Part shown: positions 57,395 to 64,000 of the stretch, in pieces
Position numbering within the stretch: position 1 is the first letter of the stretch
Layout of the letters: every line of letters starts with the position of its first letter
Assembly: GCA_006218025.1 (NCBI GenBank)
Contig: VBWA01000011.1
Coordinates: 1 to 64,000 of the forward strand
DNA length: 64,000 bases
Origin: Rhodocyclaceae bacterium
GTDB lineage: Bacteria; Pseudomonadota; Gammaproteobacteria; Burkholderiales; Rhodocyclaceae
Reading direction: 5' to 3'
Program-made: the position numbers and the translations under genes
Notes under the pieces: generated by a model
Told to the model about the DNA's origin: nothing
Seen by the model: the letters and a program-made list of their open reading frames with translations, nothing else
Database searches by the model: none

Positions 57395-59179
57395 GTGATC
57401 CCAGAAAGCTTCGTCCAGGAACTGCTTGCCCGCATCGACATCGTCGATGTGGTCGAACGCTACGTTCCGCTGCGCAAGGCGGGAGCCAATTACAGCGCCT
57501 GCTGCCCCTTCCACTCCGAGAAAACCCCGTCCTTCACGGTCAGCCCGTCGAAGCAGTTCTATCACTGCTTCGGCTGCGGCGCCCACGGCAGCGCGATCGG
57601 CTTCCTGATGCAGCATGCTGGTATCGGCTTCATCGAGGCGGTCGAGGATCTGGCCTCGTCGGCCGGCCTGCAGGTGCCGCACGAGGAGCGCAACCGCGCC
57701 GAACGGGCGAAGAAGGCGCCGCTGACCGACGTGATGGCGCGCGCCATGATGTTCTACCGCGAGCAGCTCAAGGCCTCGCCGAAGGCCGTCGACTACCTCA
57801 AGGACCGCGGCCTGACGGGTGAAATCGCCGCGAAATTCGCTCTCGGCTACGCCCCCGACGGCTGGCAGGGCCTGCAACAGGTCTTCCCCGACTACAACGA
57901 CGCGGCCCTGGTCGAATGCGGGCTGGTCATCGTCAATGAACAGGGCCGCCGCTACGACCGCTTCCGCGACCGCGTGATGTTTCCCATCCTCGACCAGCGC
58001 GGCAACGTGATCGGCTTCGGCGGCCGGGTGATCGGCGACTCGAAGGAGGCAACTGCCGACGGAGCGTCAGTTGGGCCCAAGTATCTGAATTCGCCCGAGA
58101 CGCCGCTGTTCGAAAAGGGCCGCGAACTCTACGGGCTCCCGCAGGCCCGCAAAGCCATCCAGGAAGAGGACACGGTACTGGTGGTCGAAGGCTACATGGA
58201 CGTCGTCGGCCTGGTGCAGAGCGGCGTCGAAAACGTGGTGGCGACCCTCGGCACGGCGGCCACCGACGCCAACGTGCAAAAGCTCCTGAAACAGGCGAGC
58301 CGCGTGGTTTTCTGCTTCGACCGCGACAGCGCGGGCGATCGCGCTGCGTGGCGCGCCATGGAAGTGAGCTTGGGCCACCTCGCCGACAACAAGACCGTCG
58401 AGATCCTGCAGATGCCCGGTAACCAGGATCCGGACGAGTACATCCGCGAGCACGGCAAGGAGGCTTTCGTGCAGCAGACCCGCAACGCGACCCGCCTCAG
58501 CGAGTTTCTCCTGCGCGAACTGGTCAAGCGGGCCAATCCCAGCACCGCCGAAGGCCGCGCCATGCTGGTGCACGAGGCCAAGCCCCTGTTGCAGAAAATG
58601 TCCGCCCCGATCCTGCGGGTCCAGCTGACCAAGGAAATCGCCCATCGCGCGCAGGTGTCGCAGGCGGAAGTCGAAGCCGAGTGCGGACTCAAGCCGCTGG
58701 CGCGCAGCCGCTATGCGCCGGCACAGATGAAGCAGCGTCCGATGCCCTCTTCCGTCGAATACAAGCTGCTGCAAATCCTTTTGCACAAGCCGGAATGGGC
58801 GGCCAACCTGCCGCTGGACCTGATCGACCGCGAGCGCGTGGAAGGCGAGGCGCTGATTGCGATTGCCGACGCGATCGAGCACGGCGAACTGCCGGCCGGC
58901 GGTTTCGGCCTCCTGCTCGAGTTCTTCCGCGACACCCCCCACGAAGCATTGGTTGCCGGCATTGCAGTAAACATGGTGGAAGAGGTCGATCTCGGGGCCC
59001 TCGAAGCCATGTTCAACGATTCCATCGTCCGCCTGCGCCACACGGCCCTCACCGCCGAGATCGAGGAACTCACCGCCCGCGCCAGACAGGGCTTGAGCCA
59101 GGAAGACCGGCAGCGTCTGGCCGAACTGCTGGCAAAGAAGCGTCCGGCGGCGCCCTCGACGGGGGGCACCCCTCTGTGA
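57395..59179 (+). CDS. dnaG: DNA primase
   Basis: A 594-residue primase starting with GTG at 57395. The CHC2-type zinc finger (CCPFHSEKTPSFTVSPSKQF, CFGCG), the TOPRIM core (VLVVEGYMDVVGLVQ, VVFCFDRDSAGDRAAWRA) and the C-terminal DnaB-interaction region are all visible. After GRVIGD the sequence has about ten extra residues (SKEATADGASVG) before PKYLNSPETPLF, encoded around a small inverted repeat (CAACTG...CAGTTG, 58050-58073). It makes RNA primers for replication. The stop overlaps the rpoD -10 region. Confidence 0.95.
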   Translation: MIPESFVQELLARIDIVDVVERYVPLRKAGANYSACCPFHSEKTPSFTVSPSKQFYHCFGCGAHGSAIGFLMQHAGIGFIEAVEDLASSAGLQVPHEERNRAERAKKAPLTDVMARAMMFYREQLKASPKAVDYLKDRGLTGEIAAKFALGYAPDGWQGLQQVFPDYNDAALVECGLVIVNEQGRRYDRFRDRVMFPILDQRGNVIGFGGRVIGDSKEATADGASVGPKYLNSPETPLFEKGRELYGLPQARKAIQEEDTVLVVEGYMDVVGLVQSGVENVVATLGTAATDANVQKLLKQASRVVFCFDRDSAGDRAAWRAMEVSLGHLADNKTVEILQMPGNQDPDEYIREHGKEAFVQQTRNATRLSEFLLRELVKRANPSTAEGRAMLVHEAKPLLQKMSAPILRVQLTKEIAHRAQVSQAEVEAECGLKPLARSRYAPAQMKQRPMPSSVEYKLLQILLHKPEWAANLPLDLIDRERVEGEALIAIADAIEHGELPAGGFGLLLEFFRDTPHEALVAGIAVNMVEEVDLGALEAMFNDSIVRLRHTALTAEIEELTARARQGLSQEDRQRLAELLAKKRPAAPSTGGTPL

Positions 59180-59185
59180 TATAAT
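59177..59185 (+). promoter_or_regulatory. Extended -10 promoter for rpoD
   Basis: TGATATAAT is an extended -10 (TGn-TATAAT) overlapping the dnaG stop codon; no clear -35 is seen, as usual for this class. It would let rpoD be transcribed apart from rpsU-dnaG. Confidence 0.6.
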
Positions 59186-59297
59186 TCTCGGTTCTCCAAC
59201 GCTTACACGGCGCGCTGAGTCGGTTTACCCGTGAACATCGCGGCGTTTCCCTGACCGACAGTGCCGCGCCGCCATCGCGTTCCAGCAGAGGATAGTC

Positions 59298-61496
59298 ATG
59301 CCGAAGGAAATCGCGAAGCAGAGCAAGTCGAAGGCCGCCGCCAAGCCGGCCGCGAAAAAAGCCGCGCCGAAGAAGGCCGCGCCTGCAAAGAAGCCTGTCC
59401 CCGTCAAGGCCGCCGCCAAACCGGTCGCAAAGAAACCCGCGCCCGCCAAGGTTCCGGCCAAGGCCTCTACCAAGGCCGCCGCGAAGACTCCGGTCAAGGC
59501 CGCTGCCAAGGCTCCGGCGAAAGCCGCCCCGGCCAAAGCTCCGGTCAAGGCAGCCCCTGCCAAGGCCGCGAAGCCTGCGGCACCCGCAGTCGAGGCCGTC
59601 GCGCCGGCACCCGTACAAGCCAAGCCGATCGCCGTCAAGTCGGTCGCCAAGGCTATTGCCGAATCGCGTGGCCGCAAAGGCAAGGAAAAGCTGATCGCGC
59701 CCGAAGCGACGCCGATCGACATGGACACCAAGCGCACGCGCCTGAAGAACCTGATCGCGCTGGGCAAGGAACGCGGCTACCTGACCTACGCCGAGATCAA
59801 CGACCATCTGCCGGACGACCTGGTCGATGCGGAGCAGATCGAATCGATCATCTCCACCTTCAACGACATGGCGATCCAGGTATTCGACGAAGCGCCTGCC
59901 GTCGATGACCTGCTGCTCAACGAATCGGCACCGGCGCCGGTCGATGCCGAAGCGGTCGAAGAAGAAGCCGAACAGGCGCTGTCCACGGTCGATTCCGAAT
60001 TTGGCCGCACCACCGACCCGGTGCGCATGTACATGCGTGAAATGGGCTCGGTCGAACTCCTCACCCGCGAAGGCGAAATCGAAATCGCCAAGCGCATCGA
60101 GGATGGCCTCAAGCACATGATCATGGCGATTTCCGCCTGCCCCACCACGATTGCCGAAATGCTGGAAACCGCCGGCAAGGTGGCGCGCGACGAAATGCGC
60201 ATCGATGAACTGGTCGATGGCCTGATCGACCCCAATGCCTCCGACGAAGACATCGAGGCGCTGGCCGAAGACGAAGAACTCGAAGTCGAAGAGGATACCG
60301 AGGACGAGGACGACGACGGCAGCGCGCGGATTTCCGCCTCGCTGCTGCAACTCAAGCAGGACGCCCTCGAGCGCTTCTCCGTGATCCATGCCCTGTTCGC
60401 CAAGCTGCAGCCGACGCTGGCGAAGAAGGGTTCGCAGGACAAGGGCTATCTGCGCCTGCAAAAGCAGATTTCCGACGAACTGATGAACATCCGCTTCACC
60501 GCCAAGTCGATCGAGCGCTTGTGCGACTCGGTGCGCGGCATGGTCGAGGCGGTGCGCAGCCACGAACGCAAAATCCTGCATCTCTGCGTGGACAAGGCGC
60601 ACATGCCGCGTGTGCAGTTCATCAAGACCTTCCCCGGCCACGAGACCGACATGGAATGGCTCAAGCACGAAGTTCAGGCGGGCAAGCCCTATTGCGCGCA
60701 GCTGATGCGCGCCGCGCCGAACATCCTCGAAGAGCAGCAGCGGTTGATCGACCTGCAGAACCGCATCGGCATTCCGCTCAAGGAGCTCAAGGACATCAAC
60801 AAGCAGATGTCCACCGGCGAGGCCAAGGCACGCCGCGCCAAGCGCGAAATGACCGAGGCCAACCTGCGTCTGGTGATCTCGATCGCCAAGAAGTACACCA
60901 ATCGCGGCCTGCAGTTCCTCGACCTGATCCAGGAAGGCAACATCGGCCTGATGAAGGCGGTCATCACCCGCTCGATCGCCGACCAGGCGCGCACCATCCG
61001 CATTCCGGTGCACATGATCGAGACCATCAACAAGATGAATCGCATCAGCCGCCAGATCCTGCAGGAAACCGGGCTGGAGCCCGATCCGGCGACGCTGGCG
61101 ATCAAGATGGAAATGCCCGAGGAGAAGATTCGCAAGATTCTCAAGATTTCCAAGGAACCGATTTCCATGGAAACGCCGATCGGCGACGATGACGATTCCC
61201 ACCTCGGCGATTTCATCGAAGATCAGGCGACCCTGTCGCCGGGCGACGCGGCCCTGTTCGCCAGCTTGCGCGAGGTCACCAAGGAGGTGCTGGACAGCCT
61301 CACGCCGCGCGAAGCCAAGGTACTGCGCATGCGTTTTGGCATCGAAATGAACACCGATCACACGCTGGAAGAAGTCGGCAAGCAGTTCGACGTGACCCGC
61401 GAGCGCATCCGGCAGATAGAAGCCAAGGCATTGCGCAAGCTGCGTCACCCGACCCGCTCGGAAAAACTTCGCAGCTTCCTCGATTCCGAAACCTGA
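59298..61496 (+). CDS. rpoD: Primary sigma factor RpoD, lacking 22 residues of regions 2.3-2.4
   Basis: A 732-residue sigma-70. Residues about 5-125 are a Lys/Ala/Pro repeat tail ([20 protein letters not shown]) ahead of region 1.1. Region 1.2 ([19 protein letters not shown]), the acidic nonconserved part, 2.1-2.2 ([27 protein letters not shown]), 3 and 4.2 ([27 protein letters not shown]) are normal. At residue 555 GLMKAV runs straight into [20 protein letters not shown]. In other RpoD proteins exactly 22 residues lie between, with the aromatic residues that melt DNA and the Gln that reads the -10. The frame is kept. AGAGGA precedes the ATG. Confidence 0.95.
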   Translation: MPKEIAKQSKSKAAAKPAAKKAAPKKAAPAKKPVPVKAAAKPVAKKPAPAKVPAKASTKAAAKTPVKAAAKAPAKAAPAKAPVKAAPAKAAKPAAPAVEAVAPAPVQAKPIAVKSVAKAIAESRGRKGKEKLIAPEATPIDMDTKRTRLKNLIALGKERGYLTYAEINDHLPDDLVDAEQIESIISTFNDMAIQVFDEAPAVDDLLLNESAPAPVDAEAVEEEAEQALSTVDSEFGRTTDPVRMYMREMGSVELLTREGEIEIAKRIEDGLKHMIMAISACPTTIAEMLETAGKVARDEMRIDELVDGLIDPNASDEDIEALAEDEELEVEEDTEDEDDDGSARISASLLQLKQDALERFSVIHALFAKLQPTLAKKGSQDKGYLRLQKQISDELMNIRFTAKSIERLCDSVRGMVEAVRSHERKILHLCVDKAHMPRVQFIKTFPGHETDMEWLKHEVQAGKPYCAQLMRAAPNILEEQQRLIDLQNRIGIPLKELKDINKQMSTGEAKARRAKREMTEANLRLVISIAKKYTNRGLQFLDLIQEGNIGLMKAVITRSIADQARTIRIPVHMIETINKMNRISRQILQETGLEPDPATLAIKMEMPEEKIRKILKISKEPISMETPIGDDDDSHLGDFIEDQATLSPGDAALFASLREVTKEVLDSLTPREAKVLRMRFGIEMNTDHTLEEVGKQFDVTRERIRQIEAKALRKLRHPTRSEKLRSFLDSET

Positions 61497-61507
61497 TCAC
61501 GCGGTAC

Positions 61508-61534
61508 CAACGGCTCATGCAACGGGAGCCGTTG
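61508..61534 (+). other. Stem-loop after rpoD
   Basis: CAACGGCTC (61508-61516) and GAGCCGTTG (61526-61534) form a perfect 9-bp stem with a 9-nt loop, 11 nt after the rpoD stop. No T run follows, so it may be a processing site ahead of the tRNA rather than a terminator. Confidence 0.55.
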
Positions 61535-61546
61535 CAGATTCACAAA

Positions 61547-61622
61547 GGGCCTGTAGCTCAATGGTTAGAGCAGAGGACTCATAATCCTTTGGTTGCGAGT
61601 TCGAGTCTCGCTGGGCCCACCA
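61547..61622 (+). tRNA. tRNA with CAT anticodon, most likely tRNA-Ile2 (lysidine type)
   Basis: A 76-nt cloverleaf: acceptor GGGCCTG pairs with TGGGCCC with two wobble pairs, D-arm AGCTCAATGGTTAGAGC, anticodon CAT at 61580-61582 in ACTCATAATC, T-arm GCGAGTTCGAGTCTCGC, and an encoded CCA end. CAT is shared by Met, fMet and Ile2 tRNAs. The D-loop and anticodon arm resemble E. coli ileX, so Ile2, which needs TilS lysidine modification, is preferred. Confidence 0.88.
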
Positions 61623-61759
61623 GCAATTTGAGAGAAGGGATGAAACAAGGTGGCGAATGATCACTGGACCTTCGTTCTCGAATGTAGGCCCCTCGCAGGC
61701 GGTTTTGTTAAATGCAGGCGGTGGATTCCATGATTTCACCTTCACGCGGAGCACTTGAA

Positions 61760-62008
61760 ATGCAAGAGATCATGCAATATTTGAAGGACAACGGTCAGCG
61801 CTTCGACTCGGAGATTGCTGCCGCAACGGGGATCTCGCTGGCAAAAGTGCGCCGTTCGATTTCCGACCTGTCGGCACGCGGCGAAATTTCCAAGTGCAGC
61901 GTGACCCGATTCAACACCGATGGCCAGAAGATCGAAGCCGTTCTCTGTCGGGTCGCGGGATACATTCCGCCCAAGAGCCCCGGACGGAAACCCGGCGCTT
62001 CGAGCTAG
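61760..62008 (+). CDS. Small winged-helix/HTH protein
   Basis: An 82-residue protein: MQEIMQYLKDNGQRFDSEIAAATGISLAKVRRSISDLSARGEISKCSVTRFNTDGQKIEAVLCRVAGY. The pattern of a three-helix HTH followed by a beta hairpin fits a winged-helix DNA-binding domain (MarR/ArsR-like in general form); the C-terminus PPKSPGRKPGASS is basic. The ATG at 61760 is chosen because GGAG lies 8 nt ahead; ATGs at 61712 and 61730 give a longer N-terminus. Targets are unknown. Confidence 0.7.
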   Translation: MQEIMQYLKDNGQRFDSEIAAATGISLAKVRRSISDLSARGEISKCSVTRFNTDGQKIEAVLCRVAGYIPPKSPGRKPGASS

Positions 62009-62038
62009 GCCTCAAGCCGGTCGTCCCTGAACCGGGGG

Positions 62039-62061
62039 CAGCCCCAGGGTTTTTGGGGCTG
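62039..62061 (+). promoter_or_regulatory. Stem-loop covering the ribosome site of the patatin-like gene
   Basis: CAGCCCC (62039-62045) pairs with GGGGCTG (62055-62061) around AGGGTTTTT. The GGGG of the right arm is the only Shine-Dalgarno-like sequence, 5 nt before the ATG at 62064, so folding would hide it. It could also act as a weak terminator for the upstream gene. Confidence 0.5.
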
Positions 62062-62063
62062 TC

Positions 62064-62966
62064 ATGCTGCCTGATATTCGTCTCTTGTCGGTCGTCCTTG
62101 CCGTGGCCTTGCTGCCCGGCTGCGGCTTGCTGCGCGAGAAGCCGGTGTCGCCGCCGGCACCGCAGCCGGTACCGGTAAAGATCGGCCTGGCACTCGGCGG
62201 CGGCGCAGCGCGCGGCTTCGCGCATATCGGTGTGATCAAGGCGCTCGAAGCGCAGGGCATCGTGCCCGATATCGTGGTCGGCACCAGCGCCGGCGCCGTG
62301 GTCGGCGCCCTCTATGCTTCCGGGCTTTCCGGCTTCGAACTGCAGAAGATCGCGCTGGACATGGACGCGAGCCAGATCGGCGACTGGTCCCTGCCGGATC
62401 GCGGCGTGTTCAAGGGCGAAGCGCTGCAGAACTTCGTCAATCGCGCGGTGGCCAACCGCCCCCTGGAAAAACTGCCGCGCAGCTTTTCCGTGGTCGCCAC
62501 GGATTTGAAGAGCGGCGAATCCGTCCTCTTTCGCACCGGCAACACCGGCATGGCGGTGCGGGCCTCGTCTGCCGTCCCGGGCGTGTTCCAGCCGGTGAGC
62601 ATCAATGGCCACGACTATGTCGATGGCTGCCTGGTCAGCCCGATACCGGTGCGCGCCGCACGCAGTCTCGGCGCCAACTTCGTGATTGCGGTGGATATCT
62701 CCGTCAATCCGCGCGATGCACGCACCTCGAGCACGCTCGACGTGCTGCTGCAAACCTTCGCCATCATGGGTCAGTCGATCGGTCGCTATGAAAAGGCCGA
62801 GGCGGACATCGTGATTCGCCCGATCACCACCGAATTGCCGGCCACCGATTTCGCCGGCCGCCACCGCGCCGTGCTCGAAGGCGAAAAGGCCGCCGCCGTG
62901 GCCATGGCGGACATCAAGGACCGACTGGCGCGACTGCGCAGCAAGTCCATCACGGAAGCGCGCTGA
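62064..62966 (+). CDS. Patatin-like phospholipase lipoprotein (RssA/YlbK type)
   Basis: A 300-residue lipoprotein. The signal ends in the lipobox LLPGC with Cys20. KIGLALGGGAARGFAHIGV (oxyanion hole), GTSAGAVVG with the nucleophile Ser75, and DYVDGCLV with Asp187 form the Ser-Asp dyad of patatin-like enzymes. The family hydrolyses acyl esters of lipids; here it would be attached to a membrane, facing the periplasm. The start follows 2 nt after a hairpin. A smaller HTH gene precedes and a convergent GIY-YIG gene follows. Confidence 0.9.
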   Translation: MLPDIRLLSVVLAVALLPGCGLLREKPVSPPAPQPVPVKIGLALGGGAARGFAHIGVIKALEAQGIVPDIVVGTSAGAVVGALYASGLSGFELQKIALDMDASQIGDWSLPDRGVFKGEALQNFVNRAVANRPLEKLPRSFSVVATDLKSGESVLFRTGNTGMAVRASSAVPGVFQPVSINGHDYVDGCLVSPIPVRAARSLGANFVIAVDISVNPRDARTSSTLDVLLQTFAIMGQSIGRYEKAEADIVIRPITTELPATDFAGRHRAVLEGEKAAAVAMADIKDRLARLRSKSITEAR

Positions 62967-62981
62967 CGACCGGTTCCCGGT

Positions 62982-64000
62982 TCAGCGCCCCGGATTCGCC
63001 GCCAGCGGCGTCATGCGATCCTGCGCCTTGACAAGAATCCGATAAGTGTCGCGATCGAAGGCGGGCGGCGTGGCCTCCAGCAGCTCATACAGGTCCGCTT
63101 CGCTGCGCGCCGTGCCGAGATGGCGCCAGTGATCGATGAGGTGCACCTCGTCGCCTTCCCTGATCCATGCCGGCCCCACGAAGGGCCAGGGCGCGAAACG
63201 CTGGCGACCCAGCGCCGCCATCAGGCGCGCACTGTGGAAGGACACCGGTTCCTTGCCGACGCAAGCGCCCCGGCACTGCTGCAACTGGTGCGCAAAACAG
63301 GGCTTGCCCGGCTTGACCTTCTCCAACCCGAGCAGCGCATGACAGAGGCCGTGCTCCTTCGCCAATTCGGTCAGGCTTTTCTTGGCGTCCCTGGCGCTCT
63401 TAAACGGCCCGTACAAGTGCTCCTGCTGCCCGAAATCGAGCTCGCTCGCCAGCATCAACTGGGGCCGCCACTCGCCGGGACGCGCTTCGACGAGCTGCCA
63501 GAAGCAGACTTCCTCGTTGCGACGCAAGTGGCGGTTGTGGATCGGCTGCAATTGCTTGATCAGCATCGCCTCCTTCAGCAGCGCCCCGATCTCGCCTCCG
63601 GTTTCGATGCACTCGATGCGCCGCACCTGCTGCGCCAGATTCATTTCCCTGGCCGCCGCATGATCGGATGCAAAGTGCGCCAGCACGCGCTTCTTCAATT
63701 CCTTGCTCTTGCCGACATAGAGCGGCAGATCATTCTCGCCATAGAACAGATACACGCCCGTTCCGTCGGGCAGATCGTCGATCGCCGCCGCATCGAGATT
63801 GGCCGGCAGGCTCGGACGCGCGGTCAGCGCCTTGACGGTTTGCGCCAGCAATTCGGGCGCCACCTCGGCCTGCAGGCGGCCCCAGAACTGGTGGATCAGC
63901 CGGGCGTCGCCCAGAGCCCGGTGCCGGCTGCTCACGGTCAGGTCGTGGCGCTCGATCAGGCTGTCGAGGTTGTGCTTGGCATGCTGCGGAAACAGTTTGC
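62982..64000 (-). CDS. Exonuclease/GIY-YIG nuclease fusion (5' end outside window)
   Basis: The right window edge cuts this minus-strand gene. The visible 339 codons start in the exonuclease part (KLFPQHAKHNLDSLIERHDL, then SSRHRALGDARLIHQFW, the HRALGDA motif of DnaQ-type 3'-5' exonucleases). After a linker comes a UvrC/Cho-type GIY-YIG domain: LPDGTGVYLFYGENDLPLYVGKSKELKKRVLAHFASDHAAAREMNLAQQVRRIEC. The C-terminal part (CHALLGLEK, CFAHQLQQCRGACVGKE) has clustered Cys, as in Cho. Such fusions are known as a group of proteobacterial proteins acting in DNA repair; the exact substrate is unclear. Confidence 0.88.
   Translation of the reverse strand, partial: KLFPQHAKHNLDSLIERHDLTVSSRHRALGDARLIHQFWGRLQAEVAPELLAQTVKALTARPSLPANLDAAAIDDLPDGTGVYLFYGENDLPLYVGKSKELKKRVLAHFASDHAAAREMNLAQQVRRIECIETGGEIGALLKEAMLIKQLQPIHNRHLRRNEEVCFWQLVEARPGEWRPQLMLASELDFGQQEHLYGPFKSARDAKKSLTELAKEHGLCHALLGLEKVKPGKPCFAHQLQQCRGACVGKEPVSFHSARLMAALGRQRFAPWPFVGPAWIREGDEVHLIDHWRHLGTARSEADLYELLEATPPAFDRDTYRILVKAQDRMTPLAANPGR

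Overview
The window is a GC-rich, densely coded stretch of a betaproteobacterial chromosome. Rhodocyclales/Sterolibacteriaceae-type relatives are an inference from the gene set; no 16S or other marker is present to place it. Support comes from the rpsU-yqeY-dnaG-rpoD cluster with tsaD divergent upstream, an RpoD with a Lys/Ala/Pro-rich N-terminal extension, leuS-lptE-holA-proA in one run, and many betaproteobacterial-type small intergenic repeats. No rRNA, phage, full insertion sequence or CRISPR array is visible.

Layout. 0-2.1 kb: tail of an unknown protein, a small XRE regulator, two hotdog-fold thioesterases, a cupin. 2.1-9.6 kb (minus strand): dnaE, an orphan ParA, a quinone oxidoreductase and a malic enzyme. 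9.6-16.9 kb (minus): response regulator, sensor kinase, an Fe(III)-type ABC importer and a two-gene chromate transporter, in one orientation and mostly overlapping or closely spaced. 17-20.1 kb: ParA-like ATPase, a VapBC-type and a HigBA-type toxin-antitoxin pair, with a repeat-rich gap. 20.2-27.3 kb: a membrane flippase-like protein, class V aminotransferase, stand-alone CZB protein, SDR, alpha/beta hydrolase, UvrD-type helicase. 27.4-31.4 kb: multi-PAS histidine kinase, a small unknown protein and a FecR/SPOR protein. 31.4-40.5 kb: leuS-lptE-holA-proA, DUF4139 and chalcone-isomerase-like proteins, a CoA transferase. 40.5-48 kb: PAS membrane sensor without output domain, SulP transporter with STAS and cNMP domains, TAXI-TRAP transporter cluster with a broken permease. 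48-55 kb: ogt-xerD, DUF1223, YbaK, TRIC channel, folB, plsY, bacteriohemerythrin, a double cNMP-domain protein, tsaD. 55.1-61.6 kb: two unusual genes, then rpsU-yqeY-dnaG-rpoD and a tRNA. 61.7-64 kb: small HTH protein, patatin-like lipoprotein, exonuclease/GIY-YIG fusion cut by the window edge.

The strongest unexplained signal is a family of about 22-nt dispersed repeats, core AGTCGGYGCYGRYG-N2-ACGSYG, with 13 clear copies in 64 kb. Eight lie in the sense direction inside genes and all eight are read in one frame (V-G-A-[DG]-x-T). In several conserved proteins the copy appears to replace residues rather than add them, which recalls DNA uptake signals more than transposons. Other repeats include a CCCCTCTCCC hairpin element (one copy in frame inside leuS), an element flanked by 13-bp direct repeats between the uvrD-type gene and its neighbour, and a 33-nt motif shared by xerD and the 19.3-kb gap.

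Three genes look internally deleted against their families: rpoD (22 residues of regions 2.3-2.4), holA (about 40 residues) and the TRAP permease (about 18 codons plus a frame change). Whether these are real, strain variants or assembly errors cannot be decided from the sequence alone.
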